A DNA stretch of 10,529 nucleotides, from assembly GCA_020438665.1 (NCBI GenBank), contig JAGQUE010000102.1, forward strand, positions 1 to 10,529, read 5' to 3'. Shown piece by piece: positions 1-7,056 of the stretch (positions within the stretch are counted from its first letter, which is position 1; each line of letters opens with the position of its first letter). Below the pieces are notes generated by a model that ran no database searches, had not been told where the DNA came from, and saw only the letters and a program-made list of their open reading frames with translations. The DNA comes from Nocardioidaceae bacterium. Its GTDB lineage: Bacteria > Actinomycetota > Actinomycetes > Propionibacteriales > Nocardioidaceae. The translations under genes were made by a program, and so were the position numbers.

Positions 1-191
1 CCGGTGCCGGTCTGGGCGAGGCCGACGACGTCGTGGCCGGCGAGCAGCGGCGGGATGGTCTCGGCCTGGACGGCGGTCGGCGTCTCATAGCCGACGTCGC
101 GCAGCGCCTTGAGCATGGCCGGGCCGAGCCCGAGGTCACCGAAGGTCAGGGCGGGGGAAGAGTCCGGACCCGCGTCCGGTTGGTCGTTCAC
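1..191 (-). CDS. DEAD-box ATP-dependent RNA helicase, N-terminal fragment
   Basis: Partial gene; only the first 63 codons are inside the window and it continues past position 1. After about 15 polar residues the translation shows the Q motif of DEAD-box helicases: [20 protein letters not shown] followed by [12 protein letters not shown], with the conserved upstream Phe at residue 17 and the Gln of PTxVQ. The Walker A motif (motif I) begins at the window edge as AQTGTG. Family knowledge: these are cytoplasmic RNA-dependent ATPases that unwind structured RNA in ribosome assembly, mRNA decay or cold adaptation. The GTG at 189-191 is the only start upstream of the Q motif, and a TACCGT box six bases before it suggests a leaderless mRNA. 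The family is clear; which paralogue (DeaD, RhlE or other) cannot be told from this fragment. Confidence 0.9.
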   Translation of the reverse strand, partial: MNDQPDAGPDSSPALTFGDLGLGPAMLKALRDVGYETPTAVQAETIPPLLAGHDVVGLAQTGT

Positions 192-197
192 CCGTCT

Positions 198-203
198 ACG
201 GTA
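198..203 (-). promoter_or_regulatory. -10 box of the DEAD-box helicase (leaderless)
   Basis: On the minus strand TACCGT (TAnnnT) ends six bases before the GTG start at 191, so transcription would begin at or next to the start codon. No Shine-Dalgarno sequence is visible, which fits a leaderless transcript. No clear -35 box is present. Confidence 0.45.
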
Positions 204-209
204 GGGGGT

Positions 210-223
210 CCGAGGGCCCTCGG
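210..223. repeat. Perfect 14-bp palindrome between hydrolase and helicase genes
   Basis: CCGAGGGCCCTCGG is its own reverse complement. It lies after the stop of the hydrolase gene and 19-32 bases upstream of the helicase start, just above the helicase -10 box. It could be a short terminator stem for the hydrolase transcript (no U-tract) or an operator for the helicase promoter. The sequence does not decide between them. Confidence 0.4.
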
Positions 224-249
224 GCGATTCCCCGGTGGTGTGATCGGGG

Positions 250-999
250 TCAGTCGGCGGGCAGCGCCAACTCGAAGGCACGCACCCGGTCGAGGAACTC
301 CTGGCGCCGTGCGAGGTGGGGGTAGTGGCCGAGGTCGGGCCAGACCTCCACCTGGGCCTGGGGGATGTGGCCCTGGATCCAGCCGGCGTACGCCGGACCG
401 GGGTCCATGCCGTGCAGGGAGAGATAGGGCGCGCGGATGCCGCCGACGATCTGGCCGACGACCGCGGCGAGCTCCTCGGGAGTGCTGTCGAGCATCACCG
501 ACCAGATGCCGAGCACGACGTCCTGGTCGGCTCGGCGCAGGCCGGTCAGGCGGGCCCACTCGTCCTCGTCGAGGACGCCGCGCATGGACTCGAAGAAGGC
601 GCCGATGAACATCGGGAACGCCTCGCTGCGCAGGACGGGAGCCTGCTCGACGAGCCCTGCCTGGAGCGGCGCCAGGTCGAGCGGCTGGTCGACGTTGACG
701 ATGCCGCGGACGTCGAACATGGCGCCGTAGGCCGTCGCGACCATGCCGCCGAGCGAGTGACCCACGACCAGCGGGCGCCCGTCGACGAGGGCCTGGACGT
801 CGGCCGCGAGCTCGTCGACGGCATAGCCGTCGGCCGTGGGGGAGTCGCCGTGGCCCCGCAGGTCGACCCGCAGCACGCGGTGGTCGGCGGCGAGGTCGTC
901 GAGCAGCGGGTCCCAGGAGTGGCGGTTCTCGGTGATGCCGTGGATCAGCACCAGCAGGGGACCGTCACCCTGGATGTCGTGGGCGAGCTCGATCGTCAT
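250..999 (-). CDS. Alpha/beta-fold hydrolase
   Basis: 249-residue single-domain protein of normal length for the alpha/beta hydrolase family, with no signal peptide, so probably cytoplasmic. The oxyanion-hole HG is at residues 20-21. The nucleophile elbow GHSLGG gives Ser82, the likely acid is Asp199 in LHGMDPG, and the catalytic His is His225 in PDLGHYPHL. The DLRGHGDS stretch after strand 4 is typical of esterase, lipase and haloperoxidase-like members. The lid region (about residues 105-175) is the variable part and does not identify a substrate. The ATG at 997-999 is preceded by TAGCGT at leaderless spacing. It is divergent from the CNNM gene and in line with the helicase 58 bases downstream, but nothing suggests a shared function. 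The fold and triad are certain; the substrate is unknown. Confidence 0.9.
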   Translation of the reverse strand: MTIELAHDIQGDGPLLVLIHGITENRHSWDPLLDDLAADHRVLRVDLRGHGDSPTADGYAVDELAADVQALVDGRPLVVGHSLGGMVATAYGAMFDVRGIVNVDQPLDLAPLQAGLVEQAPVLRSEAFPMFIGAFFESMRGVLDEDEWARLTGLRRADQDVVLGIWSVMLDSTPEELAAVVGQIVGGIRAPYLSLHGMDPGPAYAGWIQGHIPQAQVEVWPDLGHYPHLARRQEFLDRVRAFELALPAD

Positions 1000-1006
1000 G
1001 GTCGCG

Positions 1007-1012
1007 ACGCTA
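1007..1012 (-). promoter_or_regulatory. -10 box of the alpha/beta hydrolase gene
   Basis: TAGCGT (TAnnnT) on the minus strand ends seven bases before the ATG at 999, the spacing expected for leaderless initiation. No ribosome binding site is seen between it and the start. Confidence 0.45.
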
Positions 1013-1044
1013 CCGCGCCCCTAGGGCGGAGCGCCTCCACCTGG

Positions 1045-1078
1045 CATGCTGTGAGGAACTCCGACTCATCCAAGGTGG
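1045..1078 (+). promoter_or_regulatory. Putative promoter and ribosome binding site of the CNNM/CorC gene
   Basis: CATGCT at 1045-1050, inside GGCATGCTG, resembles an actinobacterial -10 box with a C for the first T. The same nine bases occur ahead of the LOG gene at 9531-9539. AAGGTGG at 1072-1078 can pair with the 16S 3' end, with a rather long 12-base spacing to GTG 1091. No other in-frame start is usable: the ATG at 1046 meets a stop two codons later. Confidence 0.35.
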
Positions 1079-1090
1079 TGTGCCGACCAG

Positions 1091-2386
1091 GTGTCCGGCT
1101 ATGCGACCGACGTGCTGCTCGTGCTCGTCCTGGTCCTCGTCAACGCAGCGTTCGCGGGCAGTGAGATGGCGCTGGTCTCCCTGCGGGAGAGCCAGCTCAA
1201 GCAGCTCGAGCGTGAGGGTGGTTCCGGTGGCCTCCGACTGGTGAGGCTCGCCCGCAACCCGACCCGGTTCCTCGCCACGATCCAGATCGGGATCACGCTG
1301 GCCGGGTTCCTGGCCTCGGCGACGGCGGCTGTCTCGCTCGCCGAGCCGCTGGTGCCGTCGTTCTCGGTCTTCGGCAGCGCCGCCGAGCCCGTTGCGATCA
1401 CGCTCGTCACGCTGGTGCTGAGCTTCCTCACGCTGGTGTTCGGCGAGCTCGCCCCCAAGCGGATCGCCATGCAGCGCCCGCTCGGCTGGGCGCGCGTGGT
1501 CGCCGCGCCGCTCGACGTGCTGGCGTCGCTGGCCCGGCCGGCGGTCGCCGTGCTCGGGTTCGCGACCGATGGCGTCGTACGCCTCCTTGGCGGCCGCCCC
1601 GGTGACGAGCCCGAGGACATCAGCCCCGACGAGCTGCGCGAGATGGTCCGCACCCACCGGGTGCTCAACCCCGAGCAGCGCGAGATCATCACCGGCGCGC
1701 TCGAGCTGCACGACCGGAGGCTGCGCGAGGTGCTCGTGCCGCGGGCTGCCGTGCTGTGGCTCGATCCAGGCATGACGCGATCGGAGGCGCGCGACGCGCT
1801 CGCGGAGTCCGGTCACTCGCGCGCGCCGCTGCTGTCGCGCGACAACGCCGAGCGCGTCGAGGGCGTCGTCCACTGGGCGGCCGTCGCCGCCGGCGGTGAC
1901 GATCCGGTGGCTGCGGTGGCCACCCCCGGGCTCTTCCTGCCCGACATGCTGCCGGTCGACGCGGCGATCCGCGCCTTCAAGCAGGCGCGGGCCCAGCTGG
2001 CCATCGTCATCGACGAGCACGGCCAGGTCGACGGCGTGGTCACCCTCGAGGACCTGCTCGAGGAGATCGTCGGCGAGATCTATGACGAGACCGACTCCGA
2101 CGTGATCGACCTCGAGCGCTCCGCCGACGGCTCCTATGTCGTCCCCGGCTCGTTCCCCGTCCACGACCTCGTCGACCTCGGCATCGAGGTCGACGACCTG
2201 CCGCAGGGTGGCTACACGACCGTCGCCGGGCTGCTGCTGGTCGGCCTGGGCCACATCCCCGACGCCCCCGGCGAGTCGCTGCCCCTCACCCGTGGCTGGC
2301 GGATCGAGGTCCGCGCGGTCAGCGCCCACGCGATCACCGAGGTCTGTCTCGTCCCGGTCGCCGAGGAGCCCGTCGACGAGGCGTGA
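1091..2386 (+). CDS. CNNM/CorC (HlyC/TlyC-like) family transporter: DUF21, CBS pair, CorC_HlyC domain
   Basis: 431-residue membrane protein with the complete architecture of this family. The DUF21/CNNM domain (about 1-165) has hydrophobic helices near 6-24, 62-85, 100-120 and 135-158. It carries the family hallmarks AGSEMALVSLRES (22-34), NPTRFLATIQIG (56-67) and FGELAPKR (117-124). Two CBS motifs follow (about 215-330, ending in VTLEDLLEEIVGEI), then a CorC_HlyC regulatory domain (345-425) containing DLGIEVDD and GYTTVAGLLL. Family knowledge: homologues export or take up Mg2+ or Co2+, or control Na+/Mg2+ exchange, with CBS domains sensing ATP-Mg; the old label 'hemolysin' is not a reliable function. 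The start is GTG 1091. It is convergent with the propeller gene and divergent from the hydrolase, so it is probably monocistronic. Family is secure; the ion is inferred. Confidence 0.92.
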   Translation: MSGYATDVLLVLVLVLVNAAFAGSEMALVSLRESQLKQLEREGGSGGLRLVRLARNPTRFLATIQIGITLAGFLASATAAVSLAEPLVPSFSVFGSAAEPVAITLVTLVLSFLTLVFGELAPKRIAMQRPLGWARVVAAPLDVLASLARPAVAVLGFATDGVVRLLGGRPGDEPEDISPDELREMVRTHRVLNPEQREIITGALELHDRRLREVLVPRAAVLWLDPGMTRSEARDALAESGHSRAPLLSRDNAERVEGVVHWAAVAAGGDDPVAAVATPGLFLPDMLPVDAAIRAFKQARAQLAIVIDEHGQVDGVVTLEDLLEEIVGEIYDETDSDVIDLERSADGSYVVPGSFPVHDLVDLGIEVDDLPQGGYTTVAGLLLVGLGHIPDAPGESLPLTRGWRIEVRAVSAHAITEVCLVPVAEEPVDEA

Positions 2387-2397
2387 GGCGTCGTACG

Positions 2398-2416
2398 GCG
2401 TCCCCCCGGGGGGCGC
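2398..2416. terminator. GC-only hairpin between convergent genes
   Basis: CCCCCCGGGGGG (2402-2413) is a perfect palindrome extended by GCG/CGC arms with one bulged T. It sits in the 50-base gap between the convergent stops at 2386 and 2437. It has no U-tract on either strand. It may act as a bidirectional U-less terminator; this is inferred from position and symmetry only. Confidence 0.35.
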
Positions 2417-2436
2417 GCGGTGGGAGCCGGCGAGGG

Positions 2437-3558
2437 CTAGCGCTTCAGGCGCACGACGGCGACACGTCCGTCACCGCCGGAGCCCCAGCAGGAGCCGTCG
2501 GGAGTGCAGTCGAGGGCGTGATAGCCCAGGTCGCTGATCTGGGTCCAGGTCCGGCCTCCGTCGAGGCTCACGCTGGTGCCGGACACGCCGCCGTAGTTGC
2601 CGCTGATCACGAGGCCGCGGCGCAGGTGGGGCAGGTAGGCGACGTCCTCGGCGAGGTGGGCCGGGTCGCCGGCGCTGGTCCAGGTCGCACCACCGTTGTG
2701 GGTCGTCGCGACGGCGTCGACACCGTTGGCCGGGTCGGCGAAGTCGCCGCCGACGGCGACACCGTGACGCGGGGTCTTGAAGGCGAGCGAGAAGACACCG
2801 GCGGAGTCGCCCGCCGGGATCGTCGAGTCAGCCGCCGTCCAGGTCAGCCCGAAGTCGTCGGAGCGGAAGACCCGCGCCTGCCCGCCACCCGAGCCGAAGA
2901 AGGCCGTCCGGCCGACCGTCACCAGGCAGTCGCCGGAGGCCGCGAAGCCATACTCGGTCGACGCGTCGGGCATCCCGTCGCTCGGCAGCACCGACCAGCT
3001 GGCGCCGAAGTCGTGGGTGGCGAGGATGCGGAACTTGCCGTCGACCGGGTCGCTCATCGCGAGGCCGCGACGACCGCCGGGATAGAACGCCATGCAGTCA
3101 TAGAACGCCGCCGGGTCGTCGTTGACGAACGCCGCGTCCCAGCTCTTGCCGCCGTCGGTGGTGCGATAGATCCGTGACGCGTCCTCGGGGCCGATCGCGA
3201 GCACGGTCGCCACCCGCGCGCTGCGCGCCTCGACGTCGCGGAACGACAGCCCCTCGGTGCCGGGCGGGGTGAGGTCGTCCCAGGTGCGGCCACCGTCGGT
3301 GGTGCGGAATATCCGGGCGGGGTCACCGTCGGTGAGGTTCTCGCCCGTCACCCACGCCGTACGACGGCTCACCGCGTCGAGTCCACGGAAGTTCTGGCTG
3401 GCGTCGACCACCGACTCCTTCCACGACAGCGCCGGCAGCCCGTGGCCGGGTTTGCCATGGCCGCCCCTCCCGGGCGAGGCCAACGTCGCCGGCGCGATGG
3501 CCACGCCGACGGCGAGCAGTGCGGACAGGACCAGGGGCAGGGTGCCGATGCGTCGCAT
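2437..3558 (-). CDS. Secreted BNR/Asp-box beta-propeller protein
   Basis: 373 residues. An N-terminal Sec signal peptide is clear: MRR, a hydrophobic core (about 7-22), and a likely cut after ATLA at 27. A Gly/His-rich linker (30-41) follows. The mature part carries six Asp-box repeats of the form (S/T)xDxGxTW: TTDGGRTW (86-93), TTDGGKSW (133-140), THDFGASW (181-188), SDDFGLTW (233-240), THNGGATW (286-293, Asp replaced by Asn) and SLDGGRTW (331-338). The spacing of about 45-53 residues fits one repeat per blade of a six- or seven-bladed propeller. Such proteins are often named oxidoreductase, WD40/YVTN/BNR-like or Ycf48-like. I see no sialidase catalytic residues or photosynthesis context. 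Probably an extracellular binding or scaffold protein of unknown ligand. AGGAGG at 3573-3578 lies 14 bases upstream of the ATG. Confidence 0.85.
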   Translation of the reverse strand: MRRIGTLPLVLSALLAVGVAIAPATLASPGRGGHGKPGHGLPALSWKESVVDASQNFRGLDAVSRRTAWVTGENLTDGDPARIFRTTDGGRTWDDLTPPGTEGLSFRDVEARSARVATVLAIGPEDASRIYRTTDGGKSWDAAFVNDDPAAFYDCMAFYPGGRRGLAMSDPVDGKFRILATHDFGASWSVLPSDGMPDASTEYGFAASGDCLVTVGRTAFFGSGGGQARVFRSDDFGLTWTAADSTIPAGDSAGVFSLAFKTPRHGVAVGGDFADPANGVDAVATTHNGGATWTSAGDPAHLAEDVAYLPHLRRGLVISGNYGGVSGTSVSLDGGRTWTQISDLGYHALDCTPDGSCWGSGGDGRVAVVRLKR

Positions 3559-3603
3559 CCCTGCACCCTGCCCCTCCTGACGCGAGCCTGTCCAGAGGCT
3601 CCT

Positions 3604-3619
3604 CCCCGGAGGACCGGGG
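3604..3619 (-). terminator. Hairpin just after the SCO4226-type gene
   Basis: CCCCGG-AGGA-CCGGGG forms a 6-bp GC stem with a 4-base loop, starting one base after the stop codon of the nickel-binding protein gene on the minus strand. There is no U-tract, as is common for actinobacterial terminators. It could stop or attenuate read-through into the propeller gene that starts at 3558. Confidence 0.45.
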
Positions 3620-3620
3620 G

Positions 3621-3872
3621 TCAGGCACCTTCCTGGACACGGAAGATGTCGTCCGCGACGAGGCCGTGGGCCTCGCGGTGGACCGTGTTGGCGGCCTCGG
3701 CGTCGGGCGCCTCGACCAGGCAGAAGATCTGCCCCTTGCTCTCGTCGACCCAGTAGCGCAGGTAGTTGACCCCGTGCGGGCCCTGGGTGGCGAGGTCGGC
3801 CTCGTGGGCCTTGGCGACGTCGTCCATGGTGACGCCGTCACCGAGGCTGTGGACATCCATAAACAGCGGCAT
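3621..3872 (-). CDS. SCO4226 family (DUF4242) nickel-binding protein
   Basis: 83-residue protein covering the whole small-family domain: MPLFMDVHSLGDGVTMDDV at the N-terminus, the centre HGVNYLRYWVDE, then FCLVEAPDAEAANTVHREAH near the C-terminus. Family knowledge: these are small ferredoxin-like-fold proteins; the Streptomyces coelicolor member SCO4226 binds nickel, with histidines involved. Candidate ligands here are His8, His23, His33, His65 and His69. The reading frame is open upstream to 3950, but the family begins at MPLF. The ATG at 3870-3872 is backed by AAGGGA about nine bases upstream, so I chose that start. No nickel enzyme or transporter is visible nearby, so its role (nickel buffering or another ligand) is open. 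Confidence 0.85.
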   Translation of the reverse strand: MPLFMDVHSLGDGVTMDDVAKAHEADLATQGPHGVNYLRYWVDESKGQIFCLVEAPDAEAANTVHREAHGLVADDIFRVQEGA

Positions 3873-3880
3873 TGCGGTGG

Positions 3881-3888
3881 TTCCCTTC
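3881..3888 (-). promoter_or_regulatory. Ribosome binding site deciding the SCO4226-type start
   Basis: GAAGGGAA on the minus strand, eight bases before ATG 3872. It supports the short start over the longer open frame that runs up to 3950. Confidence 0.6.
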
Positions 3889-3903
3889 GTGTCGTCCGAC
3901 CGT

Positions 3904-3921
3904 TGTTGGCCGGTGACAACA
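3904..3921. promoter_or_regulatory. Inverted repeat TGTTG-N8-CAACA upstream of the SCO4226-type gene
   Basis: Perfect 5-bp arms separated by eight bases, 32-49 bases upstream of ATG 3872 on the minus strand, in the 113-base promoter-containing gap. Position and symmetry suggest an operator. The regulator is unknown and no clear -35/-10 pair could be assigned. Confidence 0.3.
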
Positions 3922-3950
3922 GGTCTACGCGCGCCCGCCTGTCCGCCCAT

Positions 3951-3998
3951 CGGTGACGACTACCCAGGTTTGCGCGCGGCGCTACCTAGACGTCACCG
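3951..3998 (-). terminator. Nested hairpins at the end of the LuxR-family gene
   Basis: CGGTGACG (3951-3958) and CGTCACCG (3991-3998) are perfect 8-bp inverted arms around the stop codon (3986-3988). Inside them, AGGT..GCGC-GCG-GCGC.ACCT (3966-3987) makes a second stem. Together they could terminate the LuxR transcript. No U-tract is present. Confidence 0.35.
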
Positions 3999-6577
3999 GG
4001 AGTGCCGAGCAGCTCGCGGCGGGACGACACGCCGGTCTTGGCGAGGATCGAGGCGACGTGGTGCTCCGCCGTACGCCGCGAGATCACCAGGTGTTCGGCG
4101 ATCTCCGCATCGGACAGCCCCTGCACCAGCAGCGCGTGGACCTCGGACTCCCGGGCGGTGAGCCCGTCGGGGTGCCGGGCGGACGCGGTGCTGCGTGGCA
4201 CCGGCCAGCCTCGCGTGCGGAGCAGGACGCGGGTCCGGTCGGCGGCCGCCTGGGCGCCGAGTCGCTCGAAGCACGCGATCGCCGAGCTCATCGCGGCCCT
4301 GCGGCCGCTCCGGGCCAGCGCGAGCGCCTGCTCGAACGGCGAGTCGAGGTCCGCCCAGAGGCTCGCCGCGGCTTCCCACTCGCCGGCACGTTCCAAGGCG
4401 TACGGCGGCGCGAGGGTCGCGACGTCCACCTCGACGTCGGGCCCGAGCCAGGTCGCGATGGAGCCCCTGTTCCACGGGCAGTCGGCGGCGACGGCGACCG
4501 GCCAGACGTCCGCAGCCAGCCGGGCCGCGGCCGCCTCGTCGCCGGCGATCCACGCTGCCTCACAGCGCGCCACCGTCGTCGGCGCGACGCGCTGGATCTC
4601 CTGCATCCCGTCGGCCAGCCGGGCCGCGACGTCGAGGTGGCGGTGGGCCCCCGGTGACCCGGCCCGGCTGTCGAGCTGGGCGAGCACGATGGTCGGCTCC
4701 ATCGCGTTGATGGCGGCGATGTCGCTGCGATGCAGGATGGCCTCGGCCTCCACCCTCGCGCGGGCGACCTCACCGGCGTCGAGGAGAAACTTCGCCAGCA
4801 CACCGCGCAGATACTGGGTCCAGGAGTCCAGGTCGCGGTCCAGGCAGTAGTCGATCCCTTCGTGGAGGTGGTGCTTCGCCTCGTCGTGACGACGCTGCAC
4901 GACCGCACACGCGGCCAGGTTGCAGAAGGCCCGCGCGACGTGCTCGTGCAGGTCGGCCGATCGCGCGACGGCCAGGCTCTCCTGAAGCATCGCCGTGCCG
5001 CGGTCGAGGTCGCCCGCGGTGATCTCCATCGCGCCGAGGTTGTTGAGCGCGTGGGCCCTGATCTCCTCCCGCAGGATGCCGGCGGGCAGCCGCTCGACGA
5101 CCTCGAGCGTGCGCCGGGCCCACTCCTGGGTGCCCGCCAGGTCGCTGGAGAGCATGCGCAGCTGGGCACGGTTGCTGAACGCCCTCGCGAGCTCGACCCC
5201 GTCGGTCCCCTCCAGGAGGTCGATGGCCGCGCGGGCCTGGGACTCCGCTTCGTCGTTGCGTCCGGCGAACCAGCTCAGCCGGCTCAGGCAGCGCCAGGCG
5301 TCGCCGACCCGGATGCTCTCGTTGAGTCCTGCCCACAGCTCCCGAGCCCGGGTGGTCATCTCGATCGCCTCGTCGATGCGGTCGGTCAGATAGCACTCAT
5401 AGCCCAACGCCCACACCAGGTCGGCCTCGGCCGCCGGGTCGAGACCGTCGGCGTGACGCAGGGCGCGACGGTACTGCCGCACGGCCTCCTGGTGGGCACC
5501 CAGCTCTGCGGCGCGGGCGGCGGCCACCGGTGCGTGCCGGAGGACAGCGGTGTCGTCATGAGCCTCCTCGGCGTGGTGCGCGAGCCGGGCAGGGTCGGCG
5601 CCGCGGGCCTCCAGCGCGGCGAGCAGGCGGCGATGCACGTGGATCCCCCGGCCGGCGGGGACCGTGTCGGCCACCGCCAGGCGAGCCAGCTCGTGACGGA
5701 AGACGATGGCATCGTCCGCGCGCTGGAGGAGGCCCCGCTCGAGCGGCTCGTCGATGGCGGCGAGACCGTGTGCCAGCAGGTCGGCCAGCAGCGCCGTCTC
5801 GGCACGCGAACCGGCCAGGGCCACCACCTCGAGCGCCCGCTGGGCGTCCTCGTCGACCCGCGCGACCCTCGCCATCACGGCATCGCGGACGGTGCTCGGC
5901 ACCTGCCCCGTGCTCGCCGACAGCGCCTCGGTCACGAAGAAGGCGTTGCCACCGGTCACCTCGAAGAGCCGCTGGGTGTCCAGTCGCGGCATGGCAGGGT
6001 CGAGACCTGACTGCTGCTCGACGAGGGCGGCGACCGCTGCCGGCGTCAGGGGTGGCAGGTCGATGCGCCGCGTCCCCGTCGCCGACGCCATGTCGCCGAG
6101 GAGAAGGCGCAGTCCCTGGCCCGCCGGGGCGTCCTCCGCGCGATAGGTGACGATGACGAGGGCACGGCAGGAGTGGATGCGTCGTGCCAGGAACCGCACC
6201 AGGTCGAGCGTGGCCTCGTCGGCCCAGTGCAGGTCCTCGATCACCAGCAGGTAGGGCGGTCGATCGGCCCGGCGGAGCTCGGCCAACAGGCGCCCGAACA
6301 CCTCGTGCCGGCTCGCCCCGTCCGGCCACAGGTCCGATGGCAGGTCGGCCAGCATCTCGACGAGCGGCCCCAGCGGGGCCGGGGTGGCCGCTCCGTCGCA
6401 GCTGCCCTGGGCGACCTGCGCGGCGCGCCCCGCATCGGCGACCGCTCGACTGACGAACGACGACTTGCCGACACCGGCCTCCCCGGCGACGAACACCAAG
6501 CGCCCGTGTCCTTGCCCGGCCTCGGCCAGATAGCCGGCGATGGCCGCGAGCTGGTCCTGCCGCTCCAGGAGCGTCAC
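3986..6577 (-). CDS. LuxR-family large ATP-binding regulator (LAL; AAA ATPase, TPR-like repeats, HTH)
   Basis: 863 residues from the chosen start, the usual size for LAL/MalT-like regulators. The AAA domain begins at VTLLERQDQL and carries Walker A GEAGVGKS (32-39) and Walker B LLVIEDLHWAD (110-120). The middle (about 320-700) is alpha-helical with TPR-like repeats, for example NNLGAMEITAGDLDRGTAML. The C-terminal LuxR HTH (806-863) reads LTARESEVHALLVQGLSDAE, then IAEHLVISRRTAEHHV. Family knowledge: LALs are cytoplasmic ATP-dependent activators that respond to a ligand sensed by the repeat region and often control a nearby gene. The target is unknown; the downstream SCO4226-type gene is a candidate by position. 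The frame is open to another GTG at 6607, but the family usually starts at (M/V)xLLER and TACCAT sits at leaderless distance, so I prefer GTG 6577. Confidence 0.92.
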   Translation of the reverse strand: MTLLERQDQLAAIAGYLAEAGQGHGRLVFVAGEAGVGKSSFVSRAVADAGRAAQVAQGSCDGAATPAPLGPLVEMLADLPSDLWPDGASRHEVFGRLLAELRRADRPPYLLVIEDLHWADEATLDLVRFLARRIHSCRALVIVTYRAEDAPAGQGLRLLLGDMASATGTRRIDLPPLTPAAVAALVEQQSGLDPAMPRLDTQRLFEVTGGNAFFVTEALSASTGQVPSTVRDAVMARVARVDEDAQRALEVVALAGSRAETALLADLLAHGLAAIDEPLERGLLQRADDAIVFRHELARLAVADTVPAGRGIHVHRRLLAALEARGADPARLAHHAEEAHDDTAVLRHAPVAAARAAELGAHQEAVRQYRRALRHADGLDPAAEADLVWALGYECYLTDRIDEAIEMTTRARELWAGLNESIRVGDAWRCLSRLSWFAGRNDEAESQARAAIDLLEGTDGVELARAFSNRAQLRMLSSDLAGTQEWARRTLEVVERLPAGILREEIRAHALNNLGAMEITAGDLDRGTAMLQESLAVARSADLHEHVARAFCNLAACAVVQRRHDEAKHHLHEGIDYCLDRDLDSWTQYLRGVLAKFLLDAGEVARARVEAEAILHRSDIAAINAMEPTIVLAQLDSRAGSPGAHRHLDVAARLADGMQEIQRVAPTTVARCEAAWIAGDEAAAARLAADVWPVAVAADCPWNRGSIATWLGPDVEVDVATLAPPYALERAGEWEAAASLWADLDSPFEQALALARSGRRAAMSSAIACFERLGAQAAADRTRVLLRTRGWPVPRSTASARHPDGLTARESEVHALLVQGLSDAEIAEHLVISRRTAEHHVASILAKTGVSSRRELLGTPGDV

Positions 6578-6585
6578 GAGACGAC

Positions 6586-6591
6586 ATGGTA
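6586..6591 (-). promoter_or_regulatory. -10 box of the LuxR-family gene
   Basis: TACCAT (TAnnnT) on the minus strand lies eight bases before GTG 6577, so transcription would start at or one base before it. This favours the 6577 start over 6607, which would lie upstream of this promoter. Confidence 0.4.
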
Positions 6592-6610
6592 CGGCGGATC
6601 CCGCCACCTG

Positions 6611-6626
6611 GCCCCGGGCGTGGGGC
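6611..6626 (-). terminator. Weak hairpin after nsrR
   Basis: GCCCC-GGGCGT-GGGGC can form a 5-bp stem in the gap between the nsrR stop (6643) and the LuxR-family start. No U-tract. Only a possible terminator. Confidence 0.25.
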
Positions 6627-6642
6627 GGGCGAGGTCAAGGCT

Positions 6643-7047
6643 TCAGCCGGGTGGCGACCCCGCCAGGTCGGCGATCGTGCGGCTGTCGAGCTCGCGCAGG
6701 AACGCGTCCTGCGCGTCGCCGAGGAGTCCTTGCAACCGGCAGCCGGCCGCGACGAGCGGGCAGAGCGGCACATAGCAGTTGACGACGGGTGTGATGCCCT
6801 CGAGTGCGCGTACGACGGCGCCCGCCGTGACCGAGCGACCGGCTTCGGTGATCGACAGCCCGCCCGCGCGGCCGCGCGTGGTCGCGACCCAGTCGTGACG
6901 GGCCAGGCTCTGCACGACCTTGGCGAGGTGCTGGCGCGGCACCGAGAGCTCCTCGGCGAGCTCGCGCACGGTGACCTGCCGTTCGGGCCCCGCGGCGAGC
7001 ACCATCAGCACGCGCAGGGCGGCGTCGGTGGCGCGGGTGATCTGCAT
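6643..7047 (-). CDS. nsrR: Rrf2-family transcriptional regulator, NsrR-type nitric oxide sensor
   Basis: 134-residue Rrf2 protein. The N-terminus MQITRATDAALRVLM has Asp8, the non-Cys ligand of the iron-sulfur cluster in NsrR. The winged helix follows (about 25-65), with RQHLAKVVQSLA and the wing TTRGRAGGLSI. The cluster region NCYVPLCPLVAAGCRL supplies Cys91, Cys96 and Cys103. The tail DAFLRELDSRTIADL is typical of NsrR. Family knowledge: NsrR holds an Fe-S cluster that reacts with NO and so derepresses NO-detoxifying genes. Spacing Cys-x4-Cys-x6-Cys puts the third Cys one residue farther than I recall for E. coli NsrR. The frame is open upstream to 7443, but that part is antiparallel to nothing conserved and lies inside the subunit I gene; ATG 7047 matches the family start. 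It lies 95 bases downstream of the oxidoreductase genes, on the same strand. Confidence 0.88.
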   Translation of the reverse strand: MQITRATDAALRVLMVLAAGPERQVTVRELAEELSVPRQHLAKVVQSLARHDWVATTRGRAGGLSITEAGRSVTAGAVVRALEGITPVVNCYVPLCPLVAAGCRLQGLLGDAQDAFLRELDSRTIADLAGSPPG

Positions 7048-7056
7048 GGCCCCTCT

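Noticed and set aside
1010..2329. 439-codon open frame on the minus strand opposite the CNNM gene
   Set aside because: Shadow frame with low-complexity Asp/Glu/Arg/Gln composition; the plus strand has full DUF21, CBS and CorC domains.
1091..2386. Hemolysin toxin
   Set aside because: The domain order is that of the CNNM/CorC ion transport family; the hemolysin name is historical.
2437..3558. Photosystem II assembly factor Ycf48 or sialidase
   Set aside because: Only Asp-box repeats are shared; no photosynthesis genes and no sialidase RIP motif or catalytic residues.
3873..3950. N-terminal extension of the SCO4226-type protein
   Set aside because: The extension has no conservation features and would run through the ribosome binding site of ATG 3872.
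4730..6010. 426-codon plus-strand frame inside the LuxR-family gene
   Set aside because: No recognisable motif; the minus-strand frame holds Walker A, Walker B and the LuxR HTH.
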